Shown here: one piece after another, positions 31,950 through 40,449 of the stretch
Position numbering within the stretch: the stretch's first letter is position 1
Layout of the letters: each line of letters opens with the position of its first letter
Notes under the pieces: model-generated
Told to the model about the DNA's origin: nothing
The model's database searches: none
The model's input: only the letters and a program-made list of their open reading frames with translations
Assembly (NCBI RefSeq): GCF_024385525.1
Contig: NZ_JANFLU010000001.1
Span: 620,001 to 684,000 of the forward strand
DNA length: 64,000 nt
DNA from: Arthrobacter sp. zg-Y238
Lineage (GTDB): Bacteria; Actinomycetota; Actinomycetes; Actinomycetales; Micrococcaceae
Direction of reading: 5' to 3'
Made by a program: the position numbers and the translations under genes

Positions 31950-33053
31950 ATGTCACTTTCCACCAGCGCCGCCGCCGAGATCCCGACGCCGGAGCTTCCG
32001 GACAGCATGCGCGTCTCGGTCCTGCGCGTCCCGGCCACCCGCGGCGGAAACGACGGCCCCGCGGACGAAACCGCCCCCAACCAGCTGTCCGTCGACGAAC
32101 GCCCGCTTCCGCAGCTGGAACCGAACGAGGTGCTGGTCCGGGTGGCCGCCGTCGGCGTCTGCGGCAGCGACGTGCATTATTTCCGGCACGGGCGGATCGG
32201 GCAGTTTGTTGTGGAGGACCCGCTGGTCCTGGGGCACGAAGCGTCCGGGACCATTGCCGCCGTCGGCGCCTCCGTGGATCCGGCCCGGATCGGCCAGCGG
32301 GTATCCATCGAGCCGCAGAAGCCCTGCCGCCGCTGCGAGCAGTGCAAGCAGGGCCGCTACAACCTGTGCCCGGACATGGCCTTCTACGCCACCCCACCGG
32401 TCGACGGCGCCTTTGCCGAATACGTGGCGATCGAGTCCGATTTCGCCCACGCCGTTCCGGACACGGTCTCGGACGAGGCCGCCGCCCTGATGGAGCCGCT
32501 CTCGGTAGGCATCTGGGCCTGCCGGAAGGCCGGCGTCGGGCCCGGACAGCGGGTGCTGGTAGCCGGTGCCGGACCGATCGGCGTGATCATTGCCCAGGTG
32601 GCCCGCGCCTTCGGCGCCAGCGCCGTGTACATCAGTGACATCGCGCAGGACCGGCTGGACTTCGCCGCCGCGCACGGAGCCACTCACACCCTGCATGCCT
32701 CCCAGCCGGTGGACGGGCTGGGAGTGGATGCGTTCATCGACGCCTCCGGAGCTCCCAGCGCGGTCCGCGCCGGCATCCGGGCGGTGGCTCCCGGCGGCCG
32801 GGCCGTGTTGGTGGGCATGGGCGCCGAGGACGTCGAACTGCCGGTCGGCGTGATCCAGAACCGCGAAATCTGGCTCACCGGCGTCTTCCGCTACGCCAAC
32901 ACCTGGCCGACGGCCATCTCGCTGGTCGCAGAGGGCAAGGTGGACCTGGACGGTTTGGTCACCCATGAGTTCGGGCTCGGCCAGGTGCGGGAAGCGCTCG
33001 ACGCCGGCCAGGAACCGGGGACGCTGAAGGCCATGGTCCAGCCGTGGCGCTGA
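31950..33053 (+). CDS. Zinc-dependent polyol/alcohol dehydrogenase (sorbitol dehydrogenase-like MDR)
   Basis: A 367-residue medium-chain dehydrogenase. The catalytic zinc site is Cys 71 with His 96 and Glu 97 (G-H-E-A-S-G). The structural zinc site is Cys 126, 129, 132 and 140, and the Rossmann loop is G-A-G-P-I-G. The sequence around C-G-S-D-V-H-Y matches sorbitol/xylitol/L-idonate-type enzymes, which oxidise a polyol to a ketose with NAD(P)+. The first 50 residues form an unusual N-terminal extension before the family core. ATG 31950 is used because AAGAGGAA lies upstream. Confidence 0.85.
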   Translation: MSLSTSAAAEIPTPELPDSMRVSVLRVPATRGGNDGPADETAPNQLSVDERPLPQLEPNEVLVRVAAVGVCGSDVHYFRHGRIGQFVVEDPLVLGHEASGTIAAVGASVDPARIGQRVSIEPQKPCRRCEQCKQGRYNLCPDMAFYATPPVDGAFAEYVAIESDFAHAVPDTVSDEAAALMEPLSVGIWACRKAGVGPGQRVLVAGAGPIGVIIAQVARAFGASAVYISDIAQDRLDFAAAHGATHTLHASQPVDGLGVDAFIDASGAPSAVRAGIRAVAPGGRAVLVGMGAEDVELPVGVIQNREIWLTGVFRYANTWPTAISLVAEGKVDLDGLVTHEFGLGQVREALDAGQEPGTLKAMVQPWR

Positions 33054-33125
33054 CGGGCGCGGCGGTGCGGGCACCGGATCCGGTCCGCGTGGAACGGAGC
33101 GGGAAAAGAAAATTCCGCGGCGCAC

Positions 33126-33154
33126 CTCGACACTAAGTTACTGAGCGGTAATAT
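33126..33154 (+). promoter_or_regulatory. Promoter of a leaderless gene with TTAC/GTAA palindrome
   Basis: TCGACA (33127-33132) and TAATAT (33149-33154) are 16 bases apart. The predicted transcription start coincides with the ATG at 33162, and no ribosome binding site is present. TTACTGAGCGGTAA (33138-33151) overlaps the -10 and looks like a TetR-type operator. Confidence 0.55.
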
Positions 33155-33161
33155 AGCGGGC

Positions 33162-33710
33162 ATGCACCTCATTCTGCGCACCATCCTGACCCTGTTCCGC
33201 GCCCGACGCCGGCCCAAGCTGGGCTTCTTCGAGACCTCCTCGGTACCCATGAAGGTCCTGGTCACGGACATCGACTTTGCGATGCACCTGAACAACGGCA
33301 TGTACTTCTCGCTGATGGACCTGGGCCGCTTTGACCTGCTGGTCCGCAGCGGCGTCTGGGACATCATGAAGAAGCGCGGCTGGAGCCCGGTGGCGAACAA
33401 CGAAACCATCAGCTTCCGCAAATCCCTGCAGCTGCACCAGCAGTACAGCATTGAAACCCGGGTCATCGGGTTCGATGAGCGGGCCATCTACATCGAGCAG
33501 CGCATGGTGGCGGACGGAGAGATCTACGCCAGCGCAGTCATCTGCACCCGCCTGGTATCCAAGAACGGACCGGTGAGCAACGAGGAGATCTTCGAGGCCG
33601 TGGGCGCCGTTCCGCCGTCGGACCTGGAACTGCCGGAGTGGATCAGCGAGTGGCGTGCCGCCGTCGCCCTGCCGAGCACCCGCCGCCCCGCTCCGCACAC
33701 CTGGGCCTAA
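33162..33710 (+). CDS. Hotdog-fold acyl-CoA thioesterase-like protein
   Basis: A 182-residue protein of the 4HBT/FAT-like hotdog family. It contains T-D-I-D-F-A-M-H-L-N-N-G-M-Y (near residue 40), a typical active-site stretch, then the long hotdog helix L-G-R-F-D-L-L. It should hydrolyse an acyl thioester. The N-terminal 25 residues are basic and partly hydrophobic. It appears to be translated without a leader. The palindrome in its promoter resembles sites near the heptad-repeat/MFS region (37692, 37731) and upstream of an acyl-CoA dehydrogenase (47465), hinting at lipid-linked control. Confidence 0.75.
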   Translation: MHLILRTILTLFRARRRPKLGFFETSSVPMKVLVTDIDFAMHLNNGMYFSLMDLGRFDLLVRSGVWDIMKKRGWSPVANNETISFRKSLQLHQQYSIETRVIGFDERAIYIEQRMVADGEIYASAVICTRLVSKNGPVSNEEIFEAVGAVPPSDLELPEWISEWRAAVALPSTRRPAPHTWA

Positions 33711-33805
33711 GCGGAGCTGCCGCCCCGGGCGTTGTCCGGAGCCGTTGACACCCCCGGATGCCGGGCCGAACCTAGAAGCAGGGGGACCTAGGAACGGGGT
33801 GCTCG

Positions 33806-34435
33806 GTGAAGCTGACGGTCAACACTTTTCTGACGTTGAACGGCGTGATGCAGGCCCCGGGCAGCAGGGAGGAAGACCCGTCCGGCGGGTTCACCGGCGG
33901 CGGGTGGCTGACGCCGCTTGCTGATCCTGACCTGGAGCAGATTGTCTCCGAGTGGTACGGCATGGCCGATGCACTGCTGCTGGGGCGCAACACGTACGAC
34001 ATGATGCAGCCCTACTGGGAGGCCGCGAACCAACCCGGGGACGTCATTGCCACAGCCTTGAACAACCTGCCGAAGTATCTGGTCTCCGCGACAATGCCGC
34101 CGGTGCCCTGGCACAACACGCTCCTGCTCGAAGGGGAGCTGATCTCCAGCGTGGAACGGCTGAAGTCCCGGCGCAGCGGCGAACTCCAGGTGCACGGCAG
34201 CTATCAGCTGGTCCAGGCGCTGGCTGCGGCCGGGTTGGTGGACGCGTACCGGCTGCTGATTTTCCCGGTGGTGGTGGCCCAGGGCAAGCGGCTCTTCGAA
34301 GACATCCGCGAGACGGCCTCCTACAGCGTCTCGCAGCCGCAGACCACGCGGTCCGGCGCTGTCTGCGTGACGCTGCACCCAGCCGGGCTGCCGGCCGAAA
34401 CCGGTTCCGGAAGCGGACCCGGGATCTCCGTTTGA
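33806..34435 (+). CDS. Dihydrofolate reductase family (RibD C-terminal-like) protein
   Basis: A 209-residue protein with the DHFR/RibD reductase fold: V-N-T-F-L-T-L-N-G-V at the N-terminus, L-L-G-R-N-T-Y-D-M-M-Q near residue 60 and a C-terminal V-V-V-A-Q-G-K-R-L-F. These stand-alone homologues are NADPH-dependent reductases of mostly unknown substrate, and they are not the folate enzyme. The GTG start is followed at once by the conserved first strand. TTGACA near 33745 may be part of its promoter. Confidence 0.75.
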   Translation: MKLTVNTFLTLNGVMQAPGSREEDPSGGFTGGGWLTPLADPDLEQIVSEWYGMADALLLGRNTYDMMQPYWEAANQPGDVIATALNNLPKYLVSATMPPVPWHNTLLLEGELISSVERLKSRRSGELQVHGSYQLVQALAAAGLVDAYRLLIFPVVVAQGKRLFEDIRETASYSVSQPQTTRSGAVCVTLHPAGLPAETGSGSGPGISV

Positions 34436-34515
34436 TGCCTTTTCCGCGGTGCTGGATAAGGAAGAAAGTTTCCGCTCTGCGATAAAGTGGGGGCAATTCG
34501 TGGGGAGGGGCAATC

Positions 34516-35271
34516 ATGGCTGAACGGTCCGCCGGATCCGGCGTGCAGTCGGTGGAACGGGTCTTTGAGCTGCTGGAGCTGATTGCCGACGCCGGCGGGG
34601 CTGTGACGCTGAGCGAACTTGCCGCCTCCACCTCCCTGCCGCTGCCCACCATCCACCGGCTGCTGCGCACCCTCGTGGGCCGGGGCTACGCCCGACAGCT
34701 GCCCAACCGGCGTTACGCCCTCGGGCCGAAGCTGATCCGGCTCGGGGAAGGCGCCAACCTGCAGCTCGGTGCGCTGGCGATGCCGCAGCTCAAGGGGCTG
34801 GCGGATGATCTGGGGGAGACCTCCAACATGGCAGTGCTCGACGCCGACATGGTGGTCTATGTGGCCCAGGTTCCCTCGCGGCATTCCATGCGGATGTTCA
34901 CGGAAGTCGGCCGCCGGGTGCATACGCACGACACCGGCGTCGGCAAGGCGATCCTGGCGCAGCTGCCGGAGGAACAGGTCCGCAGCATCGTGGGCAGGGC
35001 GGGAATGCCCACCCCGACCGGGCACAGTCTGGGCAGCGTCGATGCGCTTCTGGCTGATCTGGATGGCATCCGGGAACGCGGCTACTCCGTGGACGAGCAG
35101 GAACAGGAACTCGGGGTGCGCTGCTTCGCCATGGCCGTTCCCAACGCACCCACGCCGTCGGCGGTTTCCGTCTCGGGGCCGGTCTCGCGCGTGGATGAAG
35201 CCTTCGCGGACCGTGCGGTGCCGCTGCTGCGCGAAGCCGTGGAGCGGATCTCCGCCGAGCTGAAGCGCTAG
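34516..35271 (+). CDS. IclR family transcriptional regulator
   Basis: A 251-residue regulator. The N-terminal winged helix (about residues 10-70) contains L-P-L-P-T-I-H-R-L-L-R-T-L, and the C-terminal IclR ligand domain contains H-T-H-D-T-G-V-G-K-A-I-L-A and G-Y-S-V-D-E-Q-E-Q-E-L-G-V-R-C. GGGGAGGGGC precedes the ATG. Many IclR proteins control small organic-acid metabolism; targets here are unknown. The oxalate/formate-type MFS at 37863 is a possible neighbour target. A strong terminator follows. Confidence 0.85.
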   Translation: MAERSAGSGVQSVERVFELLELIADAGGAVTLSELAASTSLPLPTIHRLLRTLVGRGYARQLPNRRYALGPKLIRLGEGANLQLGALAMPQLKGLADDLGETSNMAVLDADMVVYVAQVPSRHSMRMFTEVGRRVHTHDTGVGKAILAQLPEEQVRSIVGRAGMPTPTGHSLGSVDALLADLDGIRERGYSVDEQEQELGVRCFAMAVPNAPTPSAVSVSGPVSRVDEAFADRAVPLLREAVERISAELKR

Positions 35272-35301
35272 GACATTTCCCGGGAGCCTTCCCGGGCACG
35301 G

Positions 35302-35340
35302 AAAAGGGCAGGTGCCGCGGCTGCGGTACCTGCCCTTTTC
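35302..35340. terminator. Intrinsic terminator, bidirectional
   Basis: AAAAGGGCAGGT (35302-35313) pairs perfectly with ACCTGCCCTTTT (35328-35339), with an inner CCGC/GCGG pairing. It has A and T tracts on opposite sides, so it can end the IclR gene and the leftward heptad-repeat gene. Confidence 0.85.
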
Positions 35341-35390
35341 TCAGTGATGCGAGGTGATGCGGTGCTGTCTAACCGTGTGCTGTCCGGACC

Positions 35391-37538
35391 CTAGTGCTGG
35401 GTGCCGCGGCGGGTGCCGGCGATCAGCATGCCGATCGGAATCAGCAGCAGGAGCAGCGGGATCAGTACGGCCAGGATCTTCGGGGAGGTGAAGATTTCGC
35501 CCGGGGTCAGCGCCGTGGTGCTGGCCCGCATGGTGTCTGCACCTTCGGAGATCTTGCCGTTGCCGTCGGCCAGGGTCTTGCTGCCTTCGGCCAGTTCGGT
35601 GTTGCCGTCGGCCAGCTTCTCGGCGCCTTCCTTCAGGTCGCTCGTGCCGGCGGTCAGCGTCTTGCCGCCGTCGTCGAGCTTCACAACGCCCTCGTCCAGG
35701 GACTCGGTGCCGGTGACCAGGCGGCTGGTGCCGTCGGAGAGGCTGATGGTGCCGTCGTAGATCTTGTAGTTGCCGTCGGCCAGCGTGTAAGCGCCGGTTT
35801 CCAGGGTGTCCAGCCCGGTGGCGAGGGTTCCTGCGCCGGTGGCGAGCTTCTGAGCGCCCGTATTGAGTTCCCCTGCGCCTGCTGCGATCTTGCTGGCGCC
35901 AGCAGTCAGCTCGGGAGATTTCGAGGCAAGCTCGTTGGCCCCGGCGTCCAGCTGGGTAGCGCCAGCCTCGATCTTGCCGTTGCCAGCCTCGAGAGTCTTG
36001 GCACCGGTACGCAGAACCTGGATGCCGTCTGAAAGCTGCTTGACGCCGCCCTTTACCTTCGCCGTTCCGCTGGCAATTTGCTTCGCGCCGGACTCGAGCT
36101 TCTCGGAACCCGCTGTCATTGCGATTGTTCCGTTGTGCAAGGCTTCAGCACCATCTGCCAATCCGGGGTTGGTCCCGTCACCGATGTTGAATCCCACCTG
36201 GACTTGCTTGATTCCTCCGTCGAGCTTTGCGGCGCCGTCGGCCGCGTCAGCCGCGCCCTGCTTGAGGGCCTGGAGCGTTATTCCACTCACGCCTGCGCTG
36301 TAAGCGGTGGCACCCGCCGAGAATTGTCCGGCACCCGTGACCAGCTTGTCCATGTTAGGAGCCAGCTGATCATAACCGCTCTTGACGGCGGTTGCGCCCT
36401 GAGAAATGCCGTCCACGTTTGCCTTGGCTGACTGGGCAGCGCCCAGCGCATCGGCGAGTGCTGCGTTGAGCTCATCATCAGTCATGGTGCCGGCTTTACC
36501 CTGAAGGGCGGCCAGCGAGTCGACCATAGCTTGGGATGCATTGACCGAGTTGGTGTTCGCTGTAGCAAGGTCTGCCGCTCCATCGGCCATGGTGGTGGCA
36601 CCAGCCTTAATTAGAGGCCAGCCCAACGCCAGATCGGCCGCCCCGGCGCTCAGCTGCGGGGGAGCAGCAACGAGGCTATTGATGGCATTGGAAATCGTAC
36701 GGGTGCCCTCTGCAAGCTTGGGCGAAGCGTCCTCGGCAGCAAGCTGGTCCACGCCGGCCTGCAACTTTGCCGCTCCGTTCTTCAACCGAAGTGCTCCCGC
36801 TTCAAGATCCTTCGCGCCAGTTACAGCCTCTTTCGCTCCGGTGACCAGTTGCTGGGCCCCCGCATCAAGGAAGGGAACGCCGGTTTTTTGATCGTTGAGC
36901 TGTTCCGCACCTGCTGCGAGCTGGTCGGCCCCCGAGGCAATCTGGCCGGCTCCGACCTTGGCATCTCCGGCACCCTTCTTGAGTTCACCTGTGCCGGCAG
37001 CTAGTTGACCAGTGCCATCCTGGATGCGGATGGCACCGTCTTGAAGGGCGGTGCCGCCGGTAGCGAGCTGCGATGCGCCTGCTGACAGGGTAGTGCCGCC
37101 GGTGGCGAGCTGCTGTGCCCCGCCGTTTGCCGTGGTGGCACCGGCGGCCAGCTTGTTGGCACCTTCATTGGCAGCCTCGGCGCCGGTGAGAAGCTTCGCG
37201 GCTCCTTCATCCAGCGTGGTGGCGCCTTCCTTGAGGGTGGTGACGCCCGCCTTGGCGGAGCCGATTCCCTTTGCCAGGGTGTTGGCGCCCGCGTCAACCT
37301 TTTCGGTGCCCGCTGCGAGGTCCTTGGCACCGGTCTGTGCCTTCTCGGCGCCGGCCTCCAGGTCTCCTGCGCCGGTGGAGGCGCGCTCCGCGCCATCGCT
37401 CAGCTCCGATGCGCCGCTGGCAACCTTGCCCGTAAAGAGGACGAAGAAGGCGAGGAGGAGGACCAGGAACAACGCCAAAAGTACGGTTAAAAGTGTATGG
37501 GGGCGGCTGGAGGCGCGCCCGGACGTGGAACTCGTCAT
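35391..37538 (-). CDS. Giant Gly/Ala heptad-repeat membrane protein (YhgE/Pip-like coil)
   Basis: A 715-residue protein with a transmembrane helix near each end (about 17-37 and 688-708). About 630 residues between them are built from seven-residue units of the type G-A-x-x-L-x-x, for example A-G-A-E-K-A-Q and T-G-A-K-D-L-A. Gly-Ala and Leu recur with strict spacing, which should give very long helices or a helical bundle outside the cell. Similar repeats occur in YhgE/Pip, EsaA-like and some MMPL-associated proteins, but no ABC-2 or MMPL domain is present. A break at about residues 300-400 has less regular sequence. Function is unknown. Confidence 0.7.
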   Translation of the reverse strand: MTSSTSGRASSRPHTLLTVLLALFLVLLLAFFVLFTGKVASGASELSDGAERASTGAGDLEAGAEKAQTGAKDLAAGTEKVDAGANTLAKGIGSAKAGVTTLKEGATTLDEGAAKLLTGAEAANEGANKLAAGATTANGGAQQLATGGTTLSAGASQLATGGTALQDGAIRIQDGTGQLAAGTGELKKGAGDAKVGAGQIASGADQLAAGAEQLNDQKTGVPFLDAGAQQLVTGAKEAVTGAKDLEAGALRLKNGAAKLQAGVDQLAAEDASPKLAEGTRTISNAINSLVAAPPQLSAGAADLALGWPLIKAGATTMADGAADLATANTNSVNASQAMVDSLAALQGKAGTMTDDELNAALADALGAAQSAKANVDGISQGATAVKSGYDQLAPNMDKLVTGAGQFSAGATAYSAGVSGITLQALKQGAADAADGAAKLDGGIKQVQVGFNIGDGTNPGLADGAEALHNGTIAMTAGSEKLESGAKQIASGTAKVKGGVKQLSDGIQVLRTGAKTLEAGNGKIEAGATQLDAGANELASKSPELTAGASKIAAGAGELNTGAQKLATGAGTLATGLDTLETGAYTLADGNYKIYDGTISLSDGTSRLVTGTESLDEGVVKLDDGGKTLTAGTSDLKEGAEKLADGNTELAEGSKTLADGNGKISEGADTMRASTTALTPGEIFTSPKILAVLIPLLLLLIPIGMLIAGTRRGTQH

Positions 37539-37862
37539 TGAATATCCTTCTTCTGCTTCTTACGATTCGAGACTGACTAAGCGGCGAGCAGCACGCCTGT
37601 GGGCGCAGCCTCCGCGGATGCAAGGTGACCGGGTCCGTCGCTACGTTGAGACGTAATCGGTCAAGACCAGTGTGATGTCTGTTACATCTAAGCTACCCGC
37701 GGGTAACAAAGCAAGGCTTTTTCGAAATTAGTTACCGACGAGTAGGTTGCGCGGTATGTTTTGCTGCGCTAAAGGGAACCAGCGTGTCGAAGCTGCGTAA
37801 CCCAGCTCACACCGGGCATCGTTGGGTGCAGACAGGATCGGCCTTAGATCAAGGGAGTCCGT
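37539..37862. other. Divergent intergenic region with two TTAC-type palindromes
   Basis: These 324 bases separate the leftward heptad-repeat gene and the rightward MFS gene. No gene is supported. Two related sites (37692-37707 and 37731-37746) lie in the middle. Clear promoters could not be assigned. Confidence 0.5.
37692..37746. promoter_or_regulatory. Pair of TetR-type operator candidates
   Basis: GCTACCCGCGGGTAAC (37692-37707) and GTTACCGACGAGTAGG (37731-37746) share the frame TACCSRCGRGTA and lie 39 bases apart. They are located between divergent genes and resemble TTACTGAGCGGTAA at 33138. Confidence 0.5.
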
Positions 37863-39269
37863 ATGAGCTGGCTGGACCGCGACCGAACCATCGCCCCACC
37901 CGGATTCAACCGGTGGCTGATCCCGCCGGCTGCGCTGGCCGTGCACCTGTGCATCGGACAGGTCTACGCCACCAGCGTCTATAAGACGGCGCTCGTGGAA
38001 TACTTCGGCGCGAGCCTCACCCAGATCGGCATCATCTTCTCCATCGCCATCGTGATGCTTGGACTGTCCGCCGCCGTGATGGGCACCTGGGTGGATGCCA
38101 ACGGACCCCGCAAGGCCATGTTCGTTTCGGCCATGTTCTGGGTGAGCGGCTTCCTGATCGGAGCCGTGGGCATCTTCACCGGCCAGCTCTGGCTGCTGTA
38201 CCTGGGCTACGGCTTCATCGGCGGCATCGGCCTGGGCATCGGCTACATTTCCCCGGTCTCCACCCTGATCAAATGGTTCCCCGACCGGCCCGGCCTCGCC
38301 ACGGGCATGGCCATCATGGGCTTCGGCGGCGGTGCGCTGATCGCCAGCCCGCTCTCCTCGGCCCTGCTGACGTTCTTCGACCCTGACTCCGGCACGCCAG
38401 GCTGGGTGGCCAGCGGCGACGCCGTGGGCAAGCTGTTCCTCACGCTGGGCGCTCTCTACCTGGTGTACATGCTCTACGGCGCCTGGAGCATCCGGGTGCC
38501 GGCGGCGGACTGGAAGCCCGAGGGCTTCGACCCCTCCACCGTTGCCTCCAAGTCCCTGGTCACCACCAATCACGTCTCCGCCGCCAACGCCATCAAAACC
38601 CGGCAGTTCTGGCTCGTCTGGATTGTGCTCTTCTGCAACGTCACCGCAGGCATCGGCATCCTGGAACAGGCAGCGCCCATGATCCAGGACTTCTTCCGCC
38701 AGCCCGACGGCGCCTCGCTGGTGACAGCCGCCGTCGCCGGCGGATTCGTCGGCCTGCTTTCGATCGGCAACATGGGCGGGCGCTTTGTCTGGTCGGCCAC
38801 CTCGGACGTGATCGGACGCAAGCGCATCTACATGCTCTACCTCGGTGCCGGCGCCGTCATGTACGTCCTGTTGTCCTTCTTCGGAGACACGTCCACCATC
38901 CTCTATGTGGCCCTAGCGTTCGTGATCCTGTCCTTTTACGGCGGCGGGTTTGCCACCGTTCCCGCCTACCTGCGTGACCTCTTCGGCACCTTCCAGGTCG
39001 GTGCCATCCACGGCCGGCTCCTCACGGCCTGGTCCGCTGCGGGTATTGCCGGTCCGCTGATCGTCAACTCCTTCCTGGACGCGCAGGGCACCCCCGGGGA
39101 GCTCACAGCAGCGGCATACTATCCCGCCCTGCTGACCATGGTGGGACTGCTGGTGGTGGGCTTCATCGCCAACCTGCTGGTGACGCCGGTCGCGTCCCGC
39201 TATCACGAACCGCAGAAGCCCGCGCAGGCGGACCCGGCGCAGGCCGCTACCCAGGACGGAGAACGCTGA
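37863..39269 (+). CDS. Oxalate/formate antiporter (OFA) family MFS transporter
   Basis: A 468-residue MFS protein with about 12 transmembrane helices. It fits the OFA family by its first segment (R-W-L-I-P-P-A-A-L-A-V-H-L-C-I-G-Q-V-Y-A), G-Y-I-S-P-V-S-T-L-I-K-W-F-P in the middle and R-D-L-F-G-T in the second half. It should exchange or import a small carboxylate. The next gene, overlapping the stop, encodes the 33-residue companion usual for this subgroup. Two operator-like sites lie upstream. Confidence 0.85.
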   Translation: MSWLDRDRTIAPPGFNRWLIPPAALAVHLCIGQVYATSVYKTALVEYFGASLTQIGIIFSIAIVMLGLSAAVMGTWVDANGPRKAMFVSAMFWVSGFLIGAVGIFTGQLWLLYLGYGFIGGIGLGIGYISPVSTLIKWFPDRPGLATGMAIMGFGGGALIASPLSSALLTFFDPDSGTPGWVASGDAVGKLFLTLGALYLVYMLYGAWSIRVPAADWKPEGFDPSTVASKSLVTTNHVSAANAIKTRQFWLVWIVLFCNVTAGIGILEQAAPMIQDFFRQPDGASLVTAAVAGGFVGLLSIGNMGGRFVWSATSDVIGRKRIYMLYLGAGAVMYVLLSFFGDTSTILYVALAFVILSFYGGGFATVPAYLRDLFGTFQVGAIHGRLLTAWSAAGIAGPLIVNSFLDAQGTPGELTAAAYYPALLTMVGLLVVGFIANLLVTPVASRYHEPQKPAQADPAQAATQDGER

Positions 39270-39370
39270 TGACCAAGGCAAAGTTGACGGTGAGCTGGCT
39301 GCTGGTGGGGATCCCCCTGGCCTACGGGGTATTCCAGACCCTGACCCGGGCCGCGGCGCTTTTCGGCTGA
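39269..39370 (+). CDS. MFS transporter small subunit (33 aa)
   Basis: A 33-residue protein that begins on the last base of the OFA transporter stop codon. It has a short basic start (M-T-K-A-K-L), then one hydrophobic helix (about residues 7-23) containing W-L-L-V-G-I-P-L-A-Y-G-V, and ends near A-L-F-G. Such peptides follow OFA-type MFS genes in many bacteria and are thought to associate with the transporter. The overlap and the single-helix pattern support it. Confidence 0.75.
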   Translation: MTKAKLTVSWLLVGIPLAYGVFQTLTRAAALFG

Positions 39371-39402
39371 GCATCGCCCGCGACCAGGGTAAAGGAGAGG
39401 AC

Positions 39403-39825
39403 ATGCCCGGCAGCTGGAATGAAGTTCGGATCCTGCCGCCGGAAGCAGAGCCGGACGCGTATACCCAGCTGCCGTTGACGGGCTGGTTCCTCATGATGGG
39501 ATGGGCGGCGCGGGCGCAATACACCTACCGCCGGCCTGGCACGCTGTATGAAACCCTGCCGACCCAGGAGCTGTTCGCCCCCGAGGACGAGGAACGGGTT
39601 TACCAAATGACCAATGACTATCTGCAGCTGGTCGGCATTCCGCCCGTGCCGCGGGGATACGCCTGGTTCCTGGCCCGGCCCGCAGGGATCGCTTCCGATG
39701 AAGCCCTGTGGCGGCGGCTGAACGAAATGATCGATGAGGTGGGAGGCATACCCCACTTCGACGGCCCCGCCTACGTGACGGGGGCCTATCCGGTCATCGC
39801 GGAAGCGGTACGCCGGCTCTACTGA
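39403..39825 (+). CDS. Conserved small soluble protein of unknown function
   Basis: A 140-residue protein without signal peptide or clear transmembrane helix. AAAGGAGAGG precedes the ATG. It contains W-F-L-M-M-G-W-A-A-R-A-Q-Y-T-Y and several aromatic residues. I did not recognise its family with certainty. It is 32 bases after the MFS small subunit and may belong to the same transcript. The last 7 bases overlap the end of the convergent gene. Confidence 0.6.
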   Translation: MPGSWNEVRILPPEAEPDAYTQLPLTGWFLMMGWAARAQYTYRRPGTLYETLPTQELFAPEDEERVYQMTNDYLQLVGIPPVPRGYAWFLARPAGIASDEALWRRLNEMIDEVGGIPHFDGPAYVTGAYPVIAEAVRRLY

Positions 39826-40331
39826 CTGGGCTTCGAATCCTTGGCGTCCTTTGAATCCATCACCCAGTCAATGACCAGGGAATAGAGCGCCGCTGCCATT
39901 GCCATAACGCGACGGGGACGGGCCACCCCGCGCCGAACCAGCCACGTTTCGACAGCCTCATCCAGCACCAGGGTCAGTGCCGTGATCCCGCTGACGGTTG
40001 CCCCCATCAGTGCAGCCATACCCGTCAGCGCAATTTCCGGCATCCGCGTCTGGGACCCGGCCGTGGGCGCGGCAACGTAGGAAGGCACGGTTGCGGAATC
40101 GCCCCCGGCCCCTGCCGTGAACGGGGTGACGAGGTCAACGGTCCCAGCGGCAGCCAGTTCCCTCCCTTTCCGGCGGCCTTTTCGGAGTGCCAGAACGACG
40201 ACGGCACCCGCGGCTGCGCCGGAACCAAGAACGTAGGCGCGGCGCAGGCCCGGGGACCAGTCCGCCGGCCGAGACAGGGTGAACGCCCCCACGGAAGCGG
40301 CGAGCGCGAGGGACAGAGGAAGATTCTTCAT
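39819..40331 (-). CDS. Small integral membrane protein of unknown function
   Basis: A 170-residue protein with about three or four hydrophobic segments, two near the N-terminus and two in the second half, and a charged C-terminal tail (S-K-D-A-K-D-S-K-P). The start at 40331 (M-K-N-L-P-L-S-L) is chosen over a frame opening at 40451, since the extension is non-hydrophobic and overlaps the divergent dehydrogenase promoter. Its stop overlaps the convergent gene's stop by 7 bases. No family was recognised. Confidence 0.5.
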   Translation of the reverse strand: MKNLPLSLALAASVGAFTLSRPADWSPGLRRAYVLGSGAAAGAVVVLALRKGRRKGRELAAAGTVDLVTPFTAGAGGDSATVPSYVAAPTAGSQTRMPEIALTGMAALMGATVSGITALTLVLDEAVETWLVRRGVARPRRVMAMAAALYSLVIDWVMDSKDAKDSKPSQ

Positions 40332-40449
40332 GGCCCACACGCTACCTGCTGCCGGAAGGGCTGTGGAACCGGGGACGCGGGTGCAACGATTAACGTGCAA
40401 ATCCAACCATCGTGCCGTCGCGGAACGGTGCGGAGAGCAGGAGTATGCC

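Noticed and set aside
34450-34500. A possible IclR operator (GTTTCCGCTCTGCGATAAAG) upstream of the IclR gene.
   Set aside because: The symmetry is too poor and there is only one copy, so it is not listed as a feature.
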